A stretch of DNA of 64,000 bases from Candidatus Aminicenantota bacterium. GTDB taxonomy: Bacteria; Acidobacteriota; Aminicenantia; Aminicenantales; Aminicenantaceae. The position numbers and the translations under genes are program-made. The stretch is taken from positions 77,893 to 141,892 of the forward strand of contig WVZL01000032.1 of assembly GCA_011772495.1 (NCBI GenBank), given 5' to 3'. Positions 39,701 through 47,798 of this stretch are shown here, in pieces; the stretch's first letter is position 1; each line of letters begins with the position of its first letter. The notes beneath the pieces are model-generated. The model searched no databases. It was not told the DNA's origin and saw nothing but the letters and a program-made list of their open reading frames with translations.

Positions 39701-40527
39701 TGGGATTTACCGAAGCTGACGCGATTACTGAAGCCAAGCGTTGCCTAAGGTGCGATTTAGAGAAAGAAGAAGAAGAGGAGGAAGTAATAGAAGAAAAAGT
39801 AGCCATAGAGGAGAAAGTAGAAGAAAAACCAGAAGAAAAAGAAGAAGTACCAGTGGCCGTGGAAGCAGAGCCTGAGAAAAAAGAAGTAGAAGAGGAAAAG
39901 CCAGAAGAGAAGGTAGAGGAGCCAGCAGTAGCGGAAAAAGTAGAAGAAAAGAAAGCGGAAGTGGCCATAGAGGAAAAAGTAGAAGAAAAACCAGAAGAGC
40001 CTGCAGTAGAGGCAGCAGCACCCGAGCCGAAAGAAGCACCAGAAGAGAAGGAAATCAAGCCAGCCATTGAAATACCGGAGATGAAAGAAGTTAAACCAGC
40101 TGAAGTAAAAAAAGAAGAAGAAAAGGTCGAGCCGGCAGCACCTGAGCCAAAAGAAGAGCCAGAGGAGAAGAAAATCAAAGCAGCCATAGAAATACCAGAG
40201 ATGAAAGAATTCAAACCAGCAGTAGAGATACCGGCGATGAAAAAAGAAGAGGAAGAGAAACCAGCAGAAGTAAAGGCTGAAGAAAAAAAGGAAGAAGAAG
40301 AGAAACCAGAGGAGAAAAGAATTAAAGCCGTAGTAGAAATTCCAGATATGAAAAAAGAAGAGGAAGTGAAACCAACTGAAGAGAAAGTTGAGGAAAAAGA
40401 AGAAGCCGCCAAACCAGAAGAAGAAATAGAAGAGAAAAAGGAGGAAGGAAAAGTTGAGGCCGCAGCACCAGAGAAGAAAAAAATTAAAGCTGTTATAGAT
40501 ATACCAGAGATGAAGAAGAAAGAATAA
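36706..40527 (+). CDS. Fusion: thioredoxin-like [2Fe-2S] + NuoF/HndC (FMN/NADH) + GltD-like NAD(P)H oxidoreductase + 255-aa acidic low-complexity tail
   Basis: CAGTAC...CNGFC; GRGGAGFPTGLKW, NADEGDPGAYMDR; ESCGKCASCRDG; IAVIGSGPGGLTCAYYLALEGY, VIVVGGGNSAIDAARVAKRLG; KPEE-rich tail from about 39758. Confidence 0.88.
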   Translation: MEEKIANKYRLHLMLCAGTACVSNKSFKIKEILEEELKKQGLDKEALVVMTGCNGFCAVGPVMTVMPDGIFYHTLTEDMIPHLVEEHFLKGRPVKKLMFTPPREEVVIPKMMDIGFFSRQTLIALRNRGLIDPEVIDEYIARDGYKALAKALSEMTPKEIITEIKNSGLRGRGGAGFPTGLKWELCSKSKGNPKYIICNADEGDPGAYMDRSIVEADPHSVLEGMMIGARAIGANEGYVYIRAEYPLAMKRLEIAIDQAKEYGLIGENIFDTDFSFDIHVKQGAGAFVCGEETALIASIEGRPPEPRQRPPFPAQSGLWGKPTNINNVETWATVPEIINKGAKWFASIGTELSKGTKVFSLVGKINNTGLVEVPMGITLKEIIYDIGGGIPGGKRFKAIQTGGPSGGCIPARLIDLPVDFEKLTEAGSIMGSGGLIVMDEDTCVVDVSKYFIEFTNDESCGKCASCRDGSAVLLELLKKICRGDGKEADLQALEELSNAIKDGSMCGLGQTLPNPVLSTLKYFIDEYLEHVKYKRCSALVCKGIISSACQHICPLSQDAPCYIGLIAQGKFEEAIKVVRKENPLPLICGRVCHAPCEDKCVAGEWGDPVGIRSLKRFLADYEMKHGIVTEEKPKEQREEQIAVIGSGPGGLTCAYYLALEGYKVTVFESQPKAGGMLAVGIPEFRLPKDVLDYEIDRIRKLGVEIKTKTTIGKDIPLEKLKEEYKAIFIAIGAHKGLKMKIPGEDSEGVIDAVEFLRDVNLGRDVKIGDKVIVVGGGNSAIDAARVAKRLGKDTKIFYRRTKAEMPAIKSEIEEAIFEGIDIQFLAVPTKVLSSNGRIEAVECINMELGDVDASGRRRPVPITGSEFNVEVDTLILAISQEPDVSPLTNGFGLNISKWSTIEVDPETLLTNVEGIFAGGDAVTGPNTVTEAMAHGKTAAQMIDKYIRGEKLGRKYEVTRPALHVEPVELSEEEVKSLKRPEMPSTPVAQRIENFEEVELGFTEADAITEAKRCLRCDLEKEEEEEEVIEEKVAIEEKVEEKPEEKEEVPVAVEAEPEKKEVEEEKPEEKVEEPAVAEKVEEKKAEVAIEEKVEEKPEEPAVEAAAPEPKEAPEEKEIKPAIEIPEMKEVKPAEVKKEEEKVEPAAPEPKEEPEEKKIKAAIEIPEMKEFKPAVEIPAMKKEEEEKPAEVKAEEKKEEEEKPEEKRIKAVVEIPDMKKEEEVKPTEEKVEEKEEAAKPEEEIEEKKEEGKVEAAAPEKKKIKAVIDIPEMKKKE
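39758..40524 (+). repeat. Low-complexity Glu/Lys/Pro coding region with recurring (I)KAxIEIPEMK motifs
   Basis: IK...IPxMK motifs starting at 40054, 40174, about 40219 (truncated), 40321, 40483. Confidence 0.85.
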
Positions 40528-40545
40528 TAACGGGAGAGGAAATCA

Positions 40546-40644
40546 TTGTTACCTAAAATTGAGAATATGGCACCTGGAAATAAGAAGATTCTGGGAAGAA
40601 TAGACCTAGAGAATTTTATAAAATGCGTGAAAGCGGAGGCTTAG
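40546..40644 (+). CDS. Candidate overlooked 32-aa small ORF
   Basis: TTG start 6 nt after GGAGAGG; MLPKIENMAPGNKKILGRIDLENFIKCVKAEA*; fills gap between two operon genes. Confidence 0.35.
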   Translation: MLPKIENMAPGNKKILGRIDLENFIKCVKAEA

Positions 40645-40645
40645 C

Positions 40646-43600
40646 GTGATAGAGCTGACTATAAACGGAAAAACGGACAAATTCCCTGAAGGGAAGACTC
40701 TGTTAGAATGCATCGAGAGGACTGGGATAAAGCTCCCGACTCTTTGTTATCATAAAGGATTAACTCCGTATGGAGCCTGCAGGTTATGTTTGGTGGAAAT
40801 TGCTCAAAACAACAGAACGACAATTCAGTCTTCATGCACTTATCCGGCTACCGATAAATTAGTAGTCAACACGGATACTGAAAAGGTCATAAAAACACGG
40901 AAAGTGATCATCGAAGTATTATTAGCAAGATGTCCAGATTCAAAGGCGATCCAGAAAATAGCAGAAGAACATGGCATAAAAGAAACACGATTTAAAAAGA
41001 GAAATGAGGATTGTTTTCTCTGTGGGCTATGCGTCAGGATGTGTCAGGAAAGGATGGGCGTCAGTGCTGTTAATTTTGTCAATCGTGGTTCCGAACGGAA
41101 AGTCAGCCCGCCTTTTGATAAGACTTCTGATGTGTGCCAGACCTGCGGGGCGTGTGCGTTCATTTGTCCTACCGAGAGGATTAAGCTTGAAGAAGTCAGC
41201 AAGAACAAAGCCGTCCCCATCCTGCATGAATACAACGAAGGATTGATCGAAAGGCCAGTTGCTTTTATCCCTTATCCGCAGGCTGTTCCCAATAAAGCAA
41301 CTATAGATGAAAGATATTGTGTCCATATGCTCAAGGATGCTTGCGGAGTCTGTAAAGAGTTTTGTGAGGCAGAAGCGATTGATTATGAACAAAAAGAAAA
41401 GAAGATTGAATTGAATGTTGGCGCAGTCATTCTCTCCCCGGGATTTGAAATATTTGATGCCAAAATCAAGGAAGAATTAGGATACGGGTACTATCCCAAT
41501 GTTGTCACCTCTCTTGAATTCGAGAGAATATTATCTGCCTCAGGGCCGTTCGCCGGTAAAGTATTGAGACCCTCAGATAAAACTGAACCCAAGAGGATAG
41601 GATTCATCCAATGTGTCGGCTCGCGTGATTGTGAGCGGGATTATTGTTCCTCTGTATGCTGTATGTATGCCACCAAAGAAGCTATCATCGCTAAAGAGCA
41701 TGTGGGGGAAGATCTAGAATGTGACATATTCTTCATGGACATGCGAGCCTTCAGCAAGGGATTTGATGAGTATTATCAAAGAGCTAAAGAGCTTGGAGTT
41801 GATTACATAAGATGTCGCCCTCCTACTGTCAAGGAAATACCTGAAACAAGAAATATTCAGATTGAATATCTGGCCGATGATGATATGAAAGCTTCCCGTG
41901 AATATGACCTAGTCGTTTTATCTGTTGGTCTCCAGCCCCCCAAATCCATAAATGAAATTTCCGAAAAATTTGGCATCGAGTTGAATGAATTTAATTTCTG
42001 CAAGACCTCTCCCTTTAAACCAGTTGAGTCAAACCGCAAGGGGATTTATGTATCTGGACCGTTCACCGAACCTAAAGATATTCCGGAAACTATCATGCAA
42101 GCCTCAGGCGCATCCTCAAAGGTTTTATCACTCTTAAAAGATGTTAAAGGCAGCTTGATTGTGCCTAAAGAATATCCGCCAGAAATGGATGTCGAGGGGC
42201 AGGAACCGAGAATCGGAGTGTTCGTCTGTCATTGCGGAACAAATATTGCCGGAGTTGTCAATGTTCCCGATGTGGTTGAATATGCAAAAACACTTCCCAA
42301 TGTTGTCTATGCGGAAAATAACCTGTATACCTGTTCGAACGATACTCAAGAAATCATAAAAGAGAAAATAAAAGAACATGAGTTGAACCGTGTGGTTGTT
42401 GCCTCTTGTACCCCCCGGACTCACGAGCCTCTATTCAGAAACACGGTCCAGGAGGCAGGCCTTAATCCGTATCTTTTTGAAATGGCCAATATCAGAGACC
42501 AGTGCTCGTGGGTGCACATGGCAGAACCGGAAAAAGCATCGGAGAAATCCAAAGACCTGGTTCGAATGGCTGTGGCTAAGGCACGATTATTGGAGCCTCT
42601 ACAGAAGAGATCTGTTCCCATAATCAAATCTGCCCTGGTTATCGGCGGTGGATTTTCCGGCATGACAGCTGCTCTTGAACTGGCAGCTCAGGGATTTGAT
42701 GTCCATTTGGTCGAGAAAGAAAAGGATTTGGGTGGAAACCTAAGACGTGTTCATTACTTACTGAATGGTGGAAATCCGCAGGAGGAGTTGAAAAAAATTA
42801 TCGAGCAGATAGAAAAGAATGAGAAGATCCATTTATACACCGAAGCCAAGATAGAAAACATTGAAGGTTCGATCGGAAATTTCAAAACAACGATCTCCAG
42901 GAAAGGAAAGTCTACCGAGTTTGAGCATGGGGTGGTGATTGTTGCTACTGGTGCCCAAGAGTATAAACCAAAAGAATATTTGTATGGTCAGGATGATAAA
43001 GTCATAACTCAAATTGAGCTTGAAAAACGCCTGAGCAAGAGCAGCGAGTGGGCCTCAGTTAGAAATCGCATTCCCAAGAACATTGTCATGATTCAATGTG
43101 TGGGTTCTCGGGATGAGGAACGGCCCTATTGCTCGAGGATTTGTTGTGCCGAAGCCGTTAAGAACGCCCTAAGAATAAAAGAAATTTCTCCTAAAACAAA
43201 TCTATATGTTTTATTCCGAGACATCAGAACTTATGGATTTAGAGAAAGTTATTATACCAAGGCAAGACAACAGAATGTTGTATTCATGAGGTATGACGAA
43301 GACCGGAAGCCTGAAGTTTCAAAAAATGGTAACGGGCTGCAAGTAGAAGTCTTTGACCAGACCTTGAAGATGCCGATAGAAATTTCTGCGGACTTAGTCG
43401 TGCTGTCAGCGGGAATAGTCGCTGATGAGGGGAACGAAACCATTGCCAAATTTCTAAAAGTCCCGCTGAACAAGGAAGGATTTTTTCTTGAAGCCCACAT
43501 GAAATTACGTCCAGTTGACTTTGCCACAGATGGAGTTTATTTGTGCGGATTGGCCCATTCGGCCAAAGCAGCAGATGAAAGTATAATTCAAGCCCAAGCT

Positions 43601-43906
43601 GCAGCCTCCAGAGCAACAACCGTGCTTTCGCAAGACAGTATAGAATTGGAAGCGAACATATCTCATGTTATAGATGAGAGTTGTGATGGCTGTGCCTACT
43701 GTGTTGACCCCTGTCCTTATCAGGCGATCACCTTGATCGAGTACATGAAAGAAGGGGTCGTAAAAAAGACGGTCGATGTCGATGAAACCGCGTGTAAGGG
43801 ATGCGGGTGTTGTATGGCCACCTGTCCCAAGAAAGGAATATTCGTAAAAGGCTTTAAGCTGGAACAGATCGGAGCGCAAGTCAACGCCGCCTTAGAGGTG
43901 CAGTGA
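40646..43906 (+). CDS. Fusion: NuoG/HndD-like N-terminus ([2Fe-2S] + two 4Fe-4S) + HdrA C-terminal segment + second full HdrA
   Basis: CYHKGLTPYGACRLC; CFLCGLCVRMC, CQTCGACAFICP; YNEGLIERPVAFIPYPQAVPNKATID onwards typical of HdrA; VFVCHCGTNIAGVVNV...GGGFSGMTAALELAAQGFDVHLVEKE; two C-terminal ferredoxin motifs; GTG start. Confidence 0.88.
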   Translation: MIELTINGKTDKFPEGKTLLECIERTGIKLPTLCYHKGLTPYGACRLCLVEIAQNNRTTIQSSCTYPATDKLVVNTDTEKVIKTRKVIIEVLLARCPDSKAIQKIAEEHGIKETRFKKRNEDCFLCGLCVRMCQERMGVSAVNFVNRGSERKVSPPFDKTSDVCQTCGACAFICPTERIKLEEVSKNKAVPILHEYNEGLIERPVAFIPYPQAVPNKATIDERYCVHMLKDACGVCKEFCEAEAIDYEQKEKKIELNVGAVILSPGFEIFDAKIKEELGYGYYPNVVTSLEFERILSASGPFAGKVLRPSDKTEPKRIGFIQCVGSRDCERDYCSSVCCMYATKEAIIAKEHVGEDLECDIFFMDMRAFSKGFDEYYQRAKELGVDYIRCRPPTVKEIPETRNIQIEYLADDDMKASREYDLVVLSVGLQPPKSINEISEKFGIELNEFNFCKTSPFKPVESNRKGIYVSGPFTEPKDIPETIMQASGASSKVLSLLKDVKGSLIVPKEYPPEMDVEGQEPRIGVFVCHCGTNIAGVVNVPDVVEYAKTLPNVVYAENNLYTCSNDTQEIIKEKIKEHELNRVVVASCTPRTHEPLFRNTVQEAGLNPYLFEMANIRDQCSWVHMAEPEKASEKSKDLVRMAVAKARLLEPLQKRSVPIIKSALVIGGGFSGMTAALELAAQGFDVHLVEKEKDLGGNLRRVHYLLNGGNPQEELKKIIEQIEKNEKIHLYTEAKIENIEGSIGNFKTTISRKGKSTEFEHGVVIVATGAQEYKPKEYLYGQDDKVITQIELEKRLSKSSEWASVRNRIPKNIVMIQCVGSRDEERPYCSRICCAEAVKNALRIKEISPKTNLYVLFRDIRTYGFRESYYTKARQQNVVFMRYDEDRKPEVSKNGNGLQVEVFDQTLKMPIEISADLVVLSAGIVADEGNETIAKFLKVPLNKEGFFLEAHMKLRPVDFATDGVYLCGLAHSAKAADESIIQAQAAASRATTVLSQDSIELEANISHVIDESCDGCAYCVDPCPYQAITLIEYMKEGVVKKTVDVDETACKGCGCCMATCPKKGIFVKGFKLEQIGAQVNAALEVQ

Positions 43907-44319
43907 TGAGTGATGAATATGAACCCTTGATCATAAGTTTTTGCTGCAATTGGTGCTCCTATGCTGGAGCGGATCTGGCAGGCGTGTCCAGATTACAATA
44001 TCCTCCCAATATCAGGATCATCCGAGTGATGTGTTCGAGCATGGTTCATCCTAATCTAGTCATCGAGGCTCTAACAAAGGGAGCGGATGGTGTTTTGATC
44101 TGCGGTTGTCATCCTGGCGACTGTCACTACGAAGATGGAAACCTGAAAACAGAGAAGAGAGCCGAGGCTATAGTCATCATGCTCGAGGATTTTGGCCTGG
44201 AAGAGGAAAGATTTCGGTTGGAATGGGTATCGGCATCCGAAGGGCCAAGATTTGCTCAGGTGGCTAGGGAATTCACCGAGCAGGTCAAGAAGTTGGGGCC
44301 GAGTACGTATAAAACATGA
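43903..44319 (+). CDS. mvhD: MvhD-like hydrogenase iron-sulfur subunit
   Basis: FCCNWCSYAGADLAGVSRLQYPPNIRIIRVMCSSMVHPNLVIEALTKGADGVLICGCHPGDCHYEDGN. Confidence 0.92.
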   Translation: MMSDEYEPLIISFCCNWCSYAGADLAGVSRLQYPPNIRIIRVMCSSMVHPNLVIEALTKGADGVLICGCHPGDCHYEDGNLKTEKRAEAIVIMLEDFGLEEERFRLEWVSASEGPRFAQVAREFTEQVKKLGPSTYKT

Positions 44320-44383
44320 GCGATGTTAACGCCTGAAAACAGTAAACTGGTTGTATGTCATTCATTTGGAGGTCTAATGTAAG

Positions 44384-44590
44384 ATGCCCGATTCTTCCAG
44401 AATAATAAACGGAAAGAAATTCATGTGGGATGGGGTCTTTTATGATTCTAAGAAAGAGGCTCAGGATACGATGAAAAAATACCAAGATGATGGTTTTGAC
44501 GTTGAAATGATAGAAGAAGAGAAACAGTATCTTCTGTATACCAGGAGAGTGATAAGTGAAATTGAAGTAGAAGGAGAACCTCCGATTTAA
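44384..44590 (+). CDS. Small 68-aa hypothetical protein downstream of mvhD
   Basis: MPDSSRIINGKKFMWDGVFYDSKKEAQDTMKKYQDDGFDVEMIEEEKQYLLYTRR; co-directional. Confidence 0.65.
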   Translation: MPDSSRIINGKKFMWDGVFYDSKKEAQDTMKKYQDDGFDVEMIEEEKQYLLYTRRVISEIEVEGEPPI

Positions 44591-44833
44591 GCGTCGATCG
44601 ATTTCAGTTATCGATTCTATCTCACCTAAGCTGTCTTTCCCGCCAAATGATCCGAAAGATAAGTAAGACAACAGCTCAGTCTGAAGGTCCTTTTCCGCAC
44701 CCATAAGATGAAATACTCCAGAGAGGGGAAATCTGAACACAAATAAGTTCATTAAGGAAGATGGTTAAGAAGAAGCACGAATCTTTACTAAAAAGTTAGT
44801 TTTTATATAATAGTATCCAAGGGAGAAATTATC

Positions 44834-46339
44834 TTGAGTATGGAAGATGGACCCACCAAAGAATTCCTAGTTAATATCTTGGAAAGCATGGACGGGGGAG
44901 TATTGACTATAGACAAAAAGGCCAGGATCACTTCATTTAATCATTCTGCCGAGGAGATTACAGGTTTCAAGAGAGAGGAAGTGCTGAATAAGGAATGTTA
45001 TCATGTCCTCAAGAATGGTCTCTGTGAAGAAAGATGTCCTTTAAAAGAGACCTTAGAAACTGGAAAACCAGTTTATAACTACGAGATTATGATTACCAAT
45101 AAACAAGGGAAAAAAATTCCTGTAAACATAACGACTTCACCATTGCGATCCAGTAATAATGAGATAATAGGGGCCGTAGAAAACTTCAGGGATTTAACCA
45201 AACATGAGGGATTATGGGGAAAGCTGAGGCAGGAAAGAAACAGAGCCCAGCAATATCTCAATATAGCGGGAGTTATCATTGTAGCTATTAATGAGAAAGG
45301 AGAAGTCACCCTTATTAACAGAAAGGGTTGTGATGTTTTGGGTTACCAAGAGAAAGAGATTATCGGGAATAGCTGGTTTGATTTATGTATCCCGGAAAGG
45401 CTAAAGAAAGAATTAAAGGGTGTTTTCAAAAAGCTGATGGAAGGGAAAAACGAGTTGGTTGAATACTATGAAAACCCAATTTTGACAAGAACGGGTGAGG
45501 AAAGGATTATCGAATGGCACAATACTATACTTACGGATGAAAAAGGTTATATCGTTGGTTCTCTGAGTTCAGGAAAAGACATCACCAAGCGCAAGCAAGC
45601 GGAGGCAGAATTGATCAGGGCTGAAAAGCTAGCTTCTTTAGGTCAGTTGGCTGCCAGTGTTGCCCATGAAGTGAATAATCCTTTAGCCGGTATTCTGGTC
45701 TATTTGAAACTTCTCCACAAGAAGTACAAAGAAAAGACATTACAGACAGCAGAGACAGAAAATCAGCTTTTAAAGATGGAAAAAGAACTAGAGAGGACTA
45801 CCCGGATAATCAGGAATCTTCTCGATTTCTCACGCCAATCAGAACCAAACATGAGACCGGTCAATCTGAATAAAGTCGTTGAAGCAGCTTTGTTATTAGT
45901 AGGACATCAAATTAGCCTTGAAAATATAAAGCTTGAGAAGAAATTAGATACGCAGATTCCACTTGTTCTGGCGGATTTTGACCAAATCCAGCAGGTTTTG
46001 ATAAATATCATCCTGAATGCGAACCAGGCTATGCCTGACGGCGGCAGCTTAACAATCACCACCTCGATTGCAGAAGGCATTCACATCGGTGAATCATCCA
46101 AGAAAACAGTTAGGATTGATATCAAGGATACAGGAGTCGGAATTCCCCAGGAAAATCTGAGTAAACTATTCACTCCCTTCTTCACGACCAAAGAAAAAGG
46201 AAAAGGTGTGGGACTCGGGCTCCCAGTTGTTCATGGGATTATTGAGCGGCATAATGGCAAGATAGAGGTAGACAGTGAGCTGAACGTAGGGACAACATTT
46301 TCTATATATCTAGAGCTTATGGATGAGAAAAAAGACTAA
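44834..46339 (+). CDS. PAS-domain histidine kinase (NtrB-like)
   Basis: Two PAS regions; LGQLAASVAHEVNNPLAGILVYLKLL H-box; DTGVGIPQENLSKLFTPFFTTKEKGKGVGLGLPVVHGII. Confidence 0.92.
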   Translation: MSMEDGPTKEFLVNILESMDGGVLTIDKKARITSFNHSAEEITGFKREEVLNKECYHVLKNGLCEERCPLKETLETGKPVYNYEIMITNKQGKKIPVNITTSPLRSSNNEIIGAVENFRDLTKHEGLWGKLRQERNRAQQYLNIAGVIIVAINEKGEVTLINRKGCDVLGYQEKEIIGNSWFDLCIPERLKKELKGVFKKLMEGKNELVEYYENPILTRTGEERIIEWHNTILTDEKGYIVGSLSSGKDITKRKQAEAELIRAEKLASLGQLAASVAHEVNNPLAGILVYLKLLHKKYKEKTLQTAETENQLLKMEKELERTTRIIRNLLDFSRQSEPNMRPVNLNKVVEAALLLVGHQISLENIKLEKKLDTQIPLVLADFDQIQQVLINIILNANQAMPDGGSLTITTSIAEGIHIGESSKKTVRIDIKDTGVGIPQENLSKLFTPFFTTKEKGKGVGLGLPVVHGIIERHNGKIEVDSELNVGTTFSIYLELMDEKKD

Positions 46340-47675
46340 AATACTGGTCGTGGATGATGAAAGCATAGTTAGGGAGTCACTCCACGACTGGTTAGGCAGT
46401 GTCGGTTATGATGTGGTCACTGCCGAATCTGGAGAGGATGCGCTCCTGATAATCAAGCAGAAGAAGATCAAAATTATGCTGGCCGACCTCATCATGCCGG
46501 GAATTGATGGAATCGAACTCATGAAGAAGGCAAGAAAAATAGTCCCGACGATCTCGACGGTTATTATAACGGCTCACGGTACAATTCAAACAGCCATAAC
46601 TGCCATAAGAGAAGGCGCTTACGATTACGTCGAAAAGCCCTTCTGCCCAGAAAAAGTTGAACTTCTCATAAAAAATTTAATCGAACACCAGGATCTGATA
46701 GAGGAAAATATCTCACTGCGGCGGAAGGTCGAAGAAAAATACCTTTTCGAGGGTATCATCGCCAAAAGCCCGAAGATGGTAAAGATATTTGAACTCATTA
46801 AAACAGTGGCCCCGACAAGTGCTACAGTGTTGATTATAGGGGATACTGGAACGGGCAAAGAAGTTGTTGCCCGAGCTATTCATCATCAAGGTCAGCGTCG
46901 AAACCAACCCTTCATAGCCACAAGTTGCGCAGCCCTTCCGGAAACTCTGCTGGAAAGCGAACTTTTCGGCCATGAAAAAGGTTCTTTTACTGGTGCAGTG
47001 GAAAGAAAGAAAGGCAAATTCGAAGCGGCTGACAAAGGCACACTCTTCCTTGATGAAATAGGCGAAATAAATGCCAACACCCAGATTCATCTTCTTAGAG
47101 CATTAGAAGAGAAAAAGATCACCAGAGTTGGGAGTAACGAAGAAATCGATGTAGATGTGCGTGTCATTACGGCTACTAACAGGAATTTAAGATCGATGGT
47201 TAGGCAAGAGCAATTCAGAGAAGACCTGTATTACCGGCTTAATGTCGTGACTATTGAGCTCCCTCCGCTTAGGGACAGAAGAGAGGATATTCTCCCCTTG
47301 GCTGAGCATTTCTTAAAAAAGTATGGGAAAGAAAATAATAAAAGCATAAAAAATTTTTCTCCTGAAGTCGTGGAATTCATGCTGAATTACTCGTGGCCTG
47401 GTAATGTTAGAGAATTAGAAAACATGATTGAACGCGGGATCATTCTATCAAAGCAAAATGCTATCACCCTGGCTGAGCTTCCGCAGGATATCGTCTATCC
47501 AGCTCCTCATGAGGGAAAAACCATCGAGGCGGTGATGAGAAAACATATTCTTAACGTTCTCAAGGAGACAAAAGGCAATATCACGAAGGCAGCGAAGATA
47601 CTCGGTATTCGGCGGATGACTCTTTATAATAAGCTGAAAAAATACGACTATACTGTCAATAAATTAGACAGCTAG
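46323..47675 (+). CDS. Sigma-54 dependent response regulator (NtrC family)
   Basis: Receiver domain; [16 protein letters not shown] Walker [15 protein letters not shown]-terminal Fis-type [25 protein letters not shown]. Confidence 0.95.
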   Translation: MRKKTKILVVDDESIVRESLHDWLGSVGYDVVTAESGEDALLIIKQKKIKIMLADLIMPGIDGIELMKKARKIVPTISTVIITAHGTIQTAITAIREGAYDYVEKPFCPEKVELLIKNLIEHQDLIEENISLRRKVEEKYLFEGIIAKSPKMVKIFELIKTVAPTSATVLIIGDTGTGKEVVARAIHHQGQRRNQPFIATSCAALPETLLESELFGHEKGSFTGAVERKKGKFEAADKGTLFLDEIGEINANTQIHLLRALEEKKITRVGSNEEIDVDVRVITATNRNLRSMVRQEQFREDLYYRLNVVTIELPPLRDRREDILPLAEHFLKKYGKENNKSIKNFSPEVVEFMLNYSWPGNVRELENMIERGIILSKQNAITLAELPQDIVYPAPHEGKTIEAVMRKHILNVLKETKGNITKAAKILGIRRMTLYNKLKKYDYTVNKLDS

Positions 47676-47798
47676 TGTCCAATTAATTTACAGTATCTTT
47701 CTTTATCATAATCTTTCAGCAATTCACTTTTTTTCATAATATATTTATTATCATATACTTAGAATAATCTTCAAAATCACCTTTAAACTATTCCAAAC

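Noticed and set aside
39171-40412. 413-aa minus-strand ORF (Ser/Phe-rich) and 39725..40039 minus ORF
   Set aside because: Mirror image of the Glu/Lys codon-biased tail of the NuoF-GltD gene; low complexity, no independent start context or homology signature.
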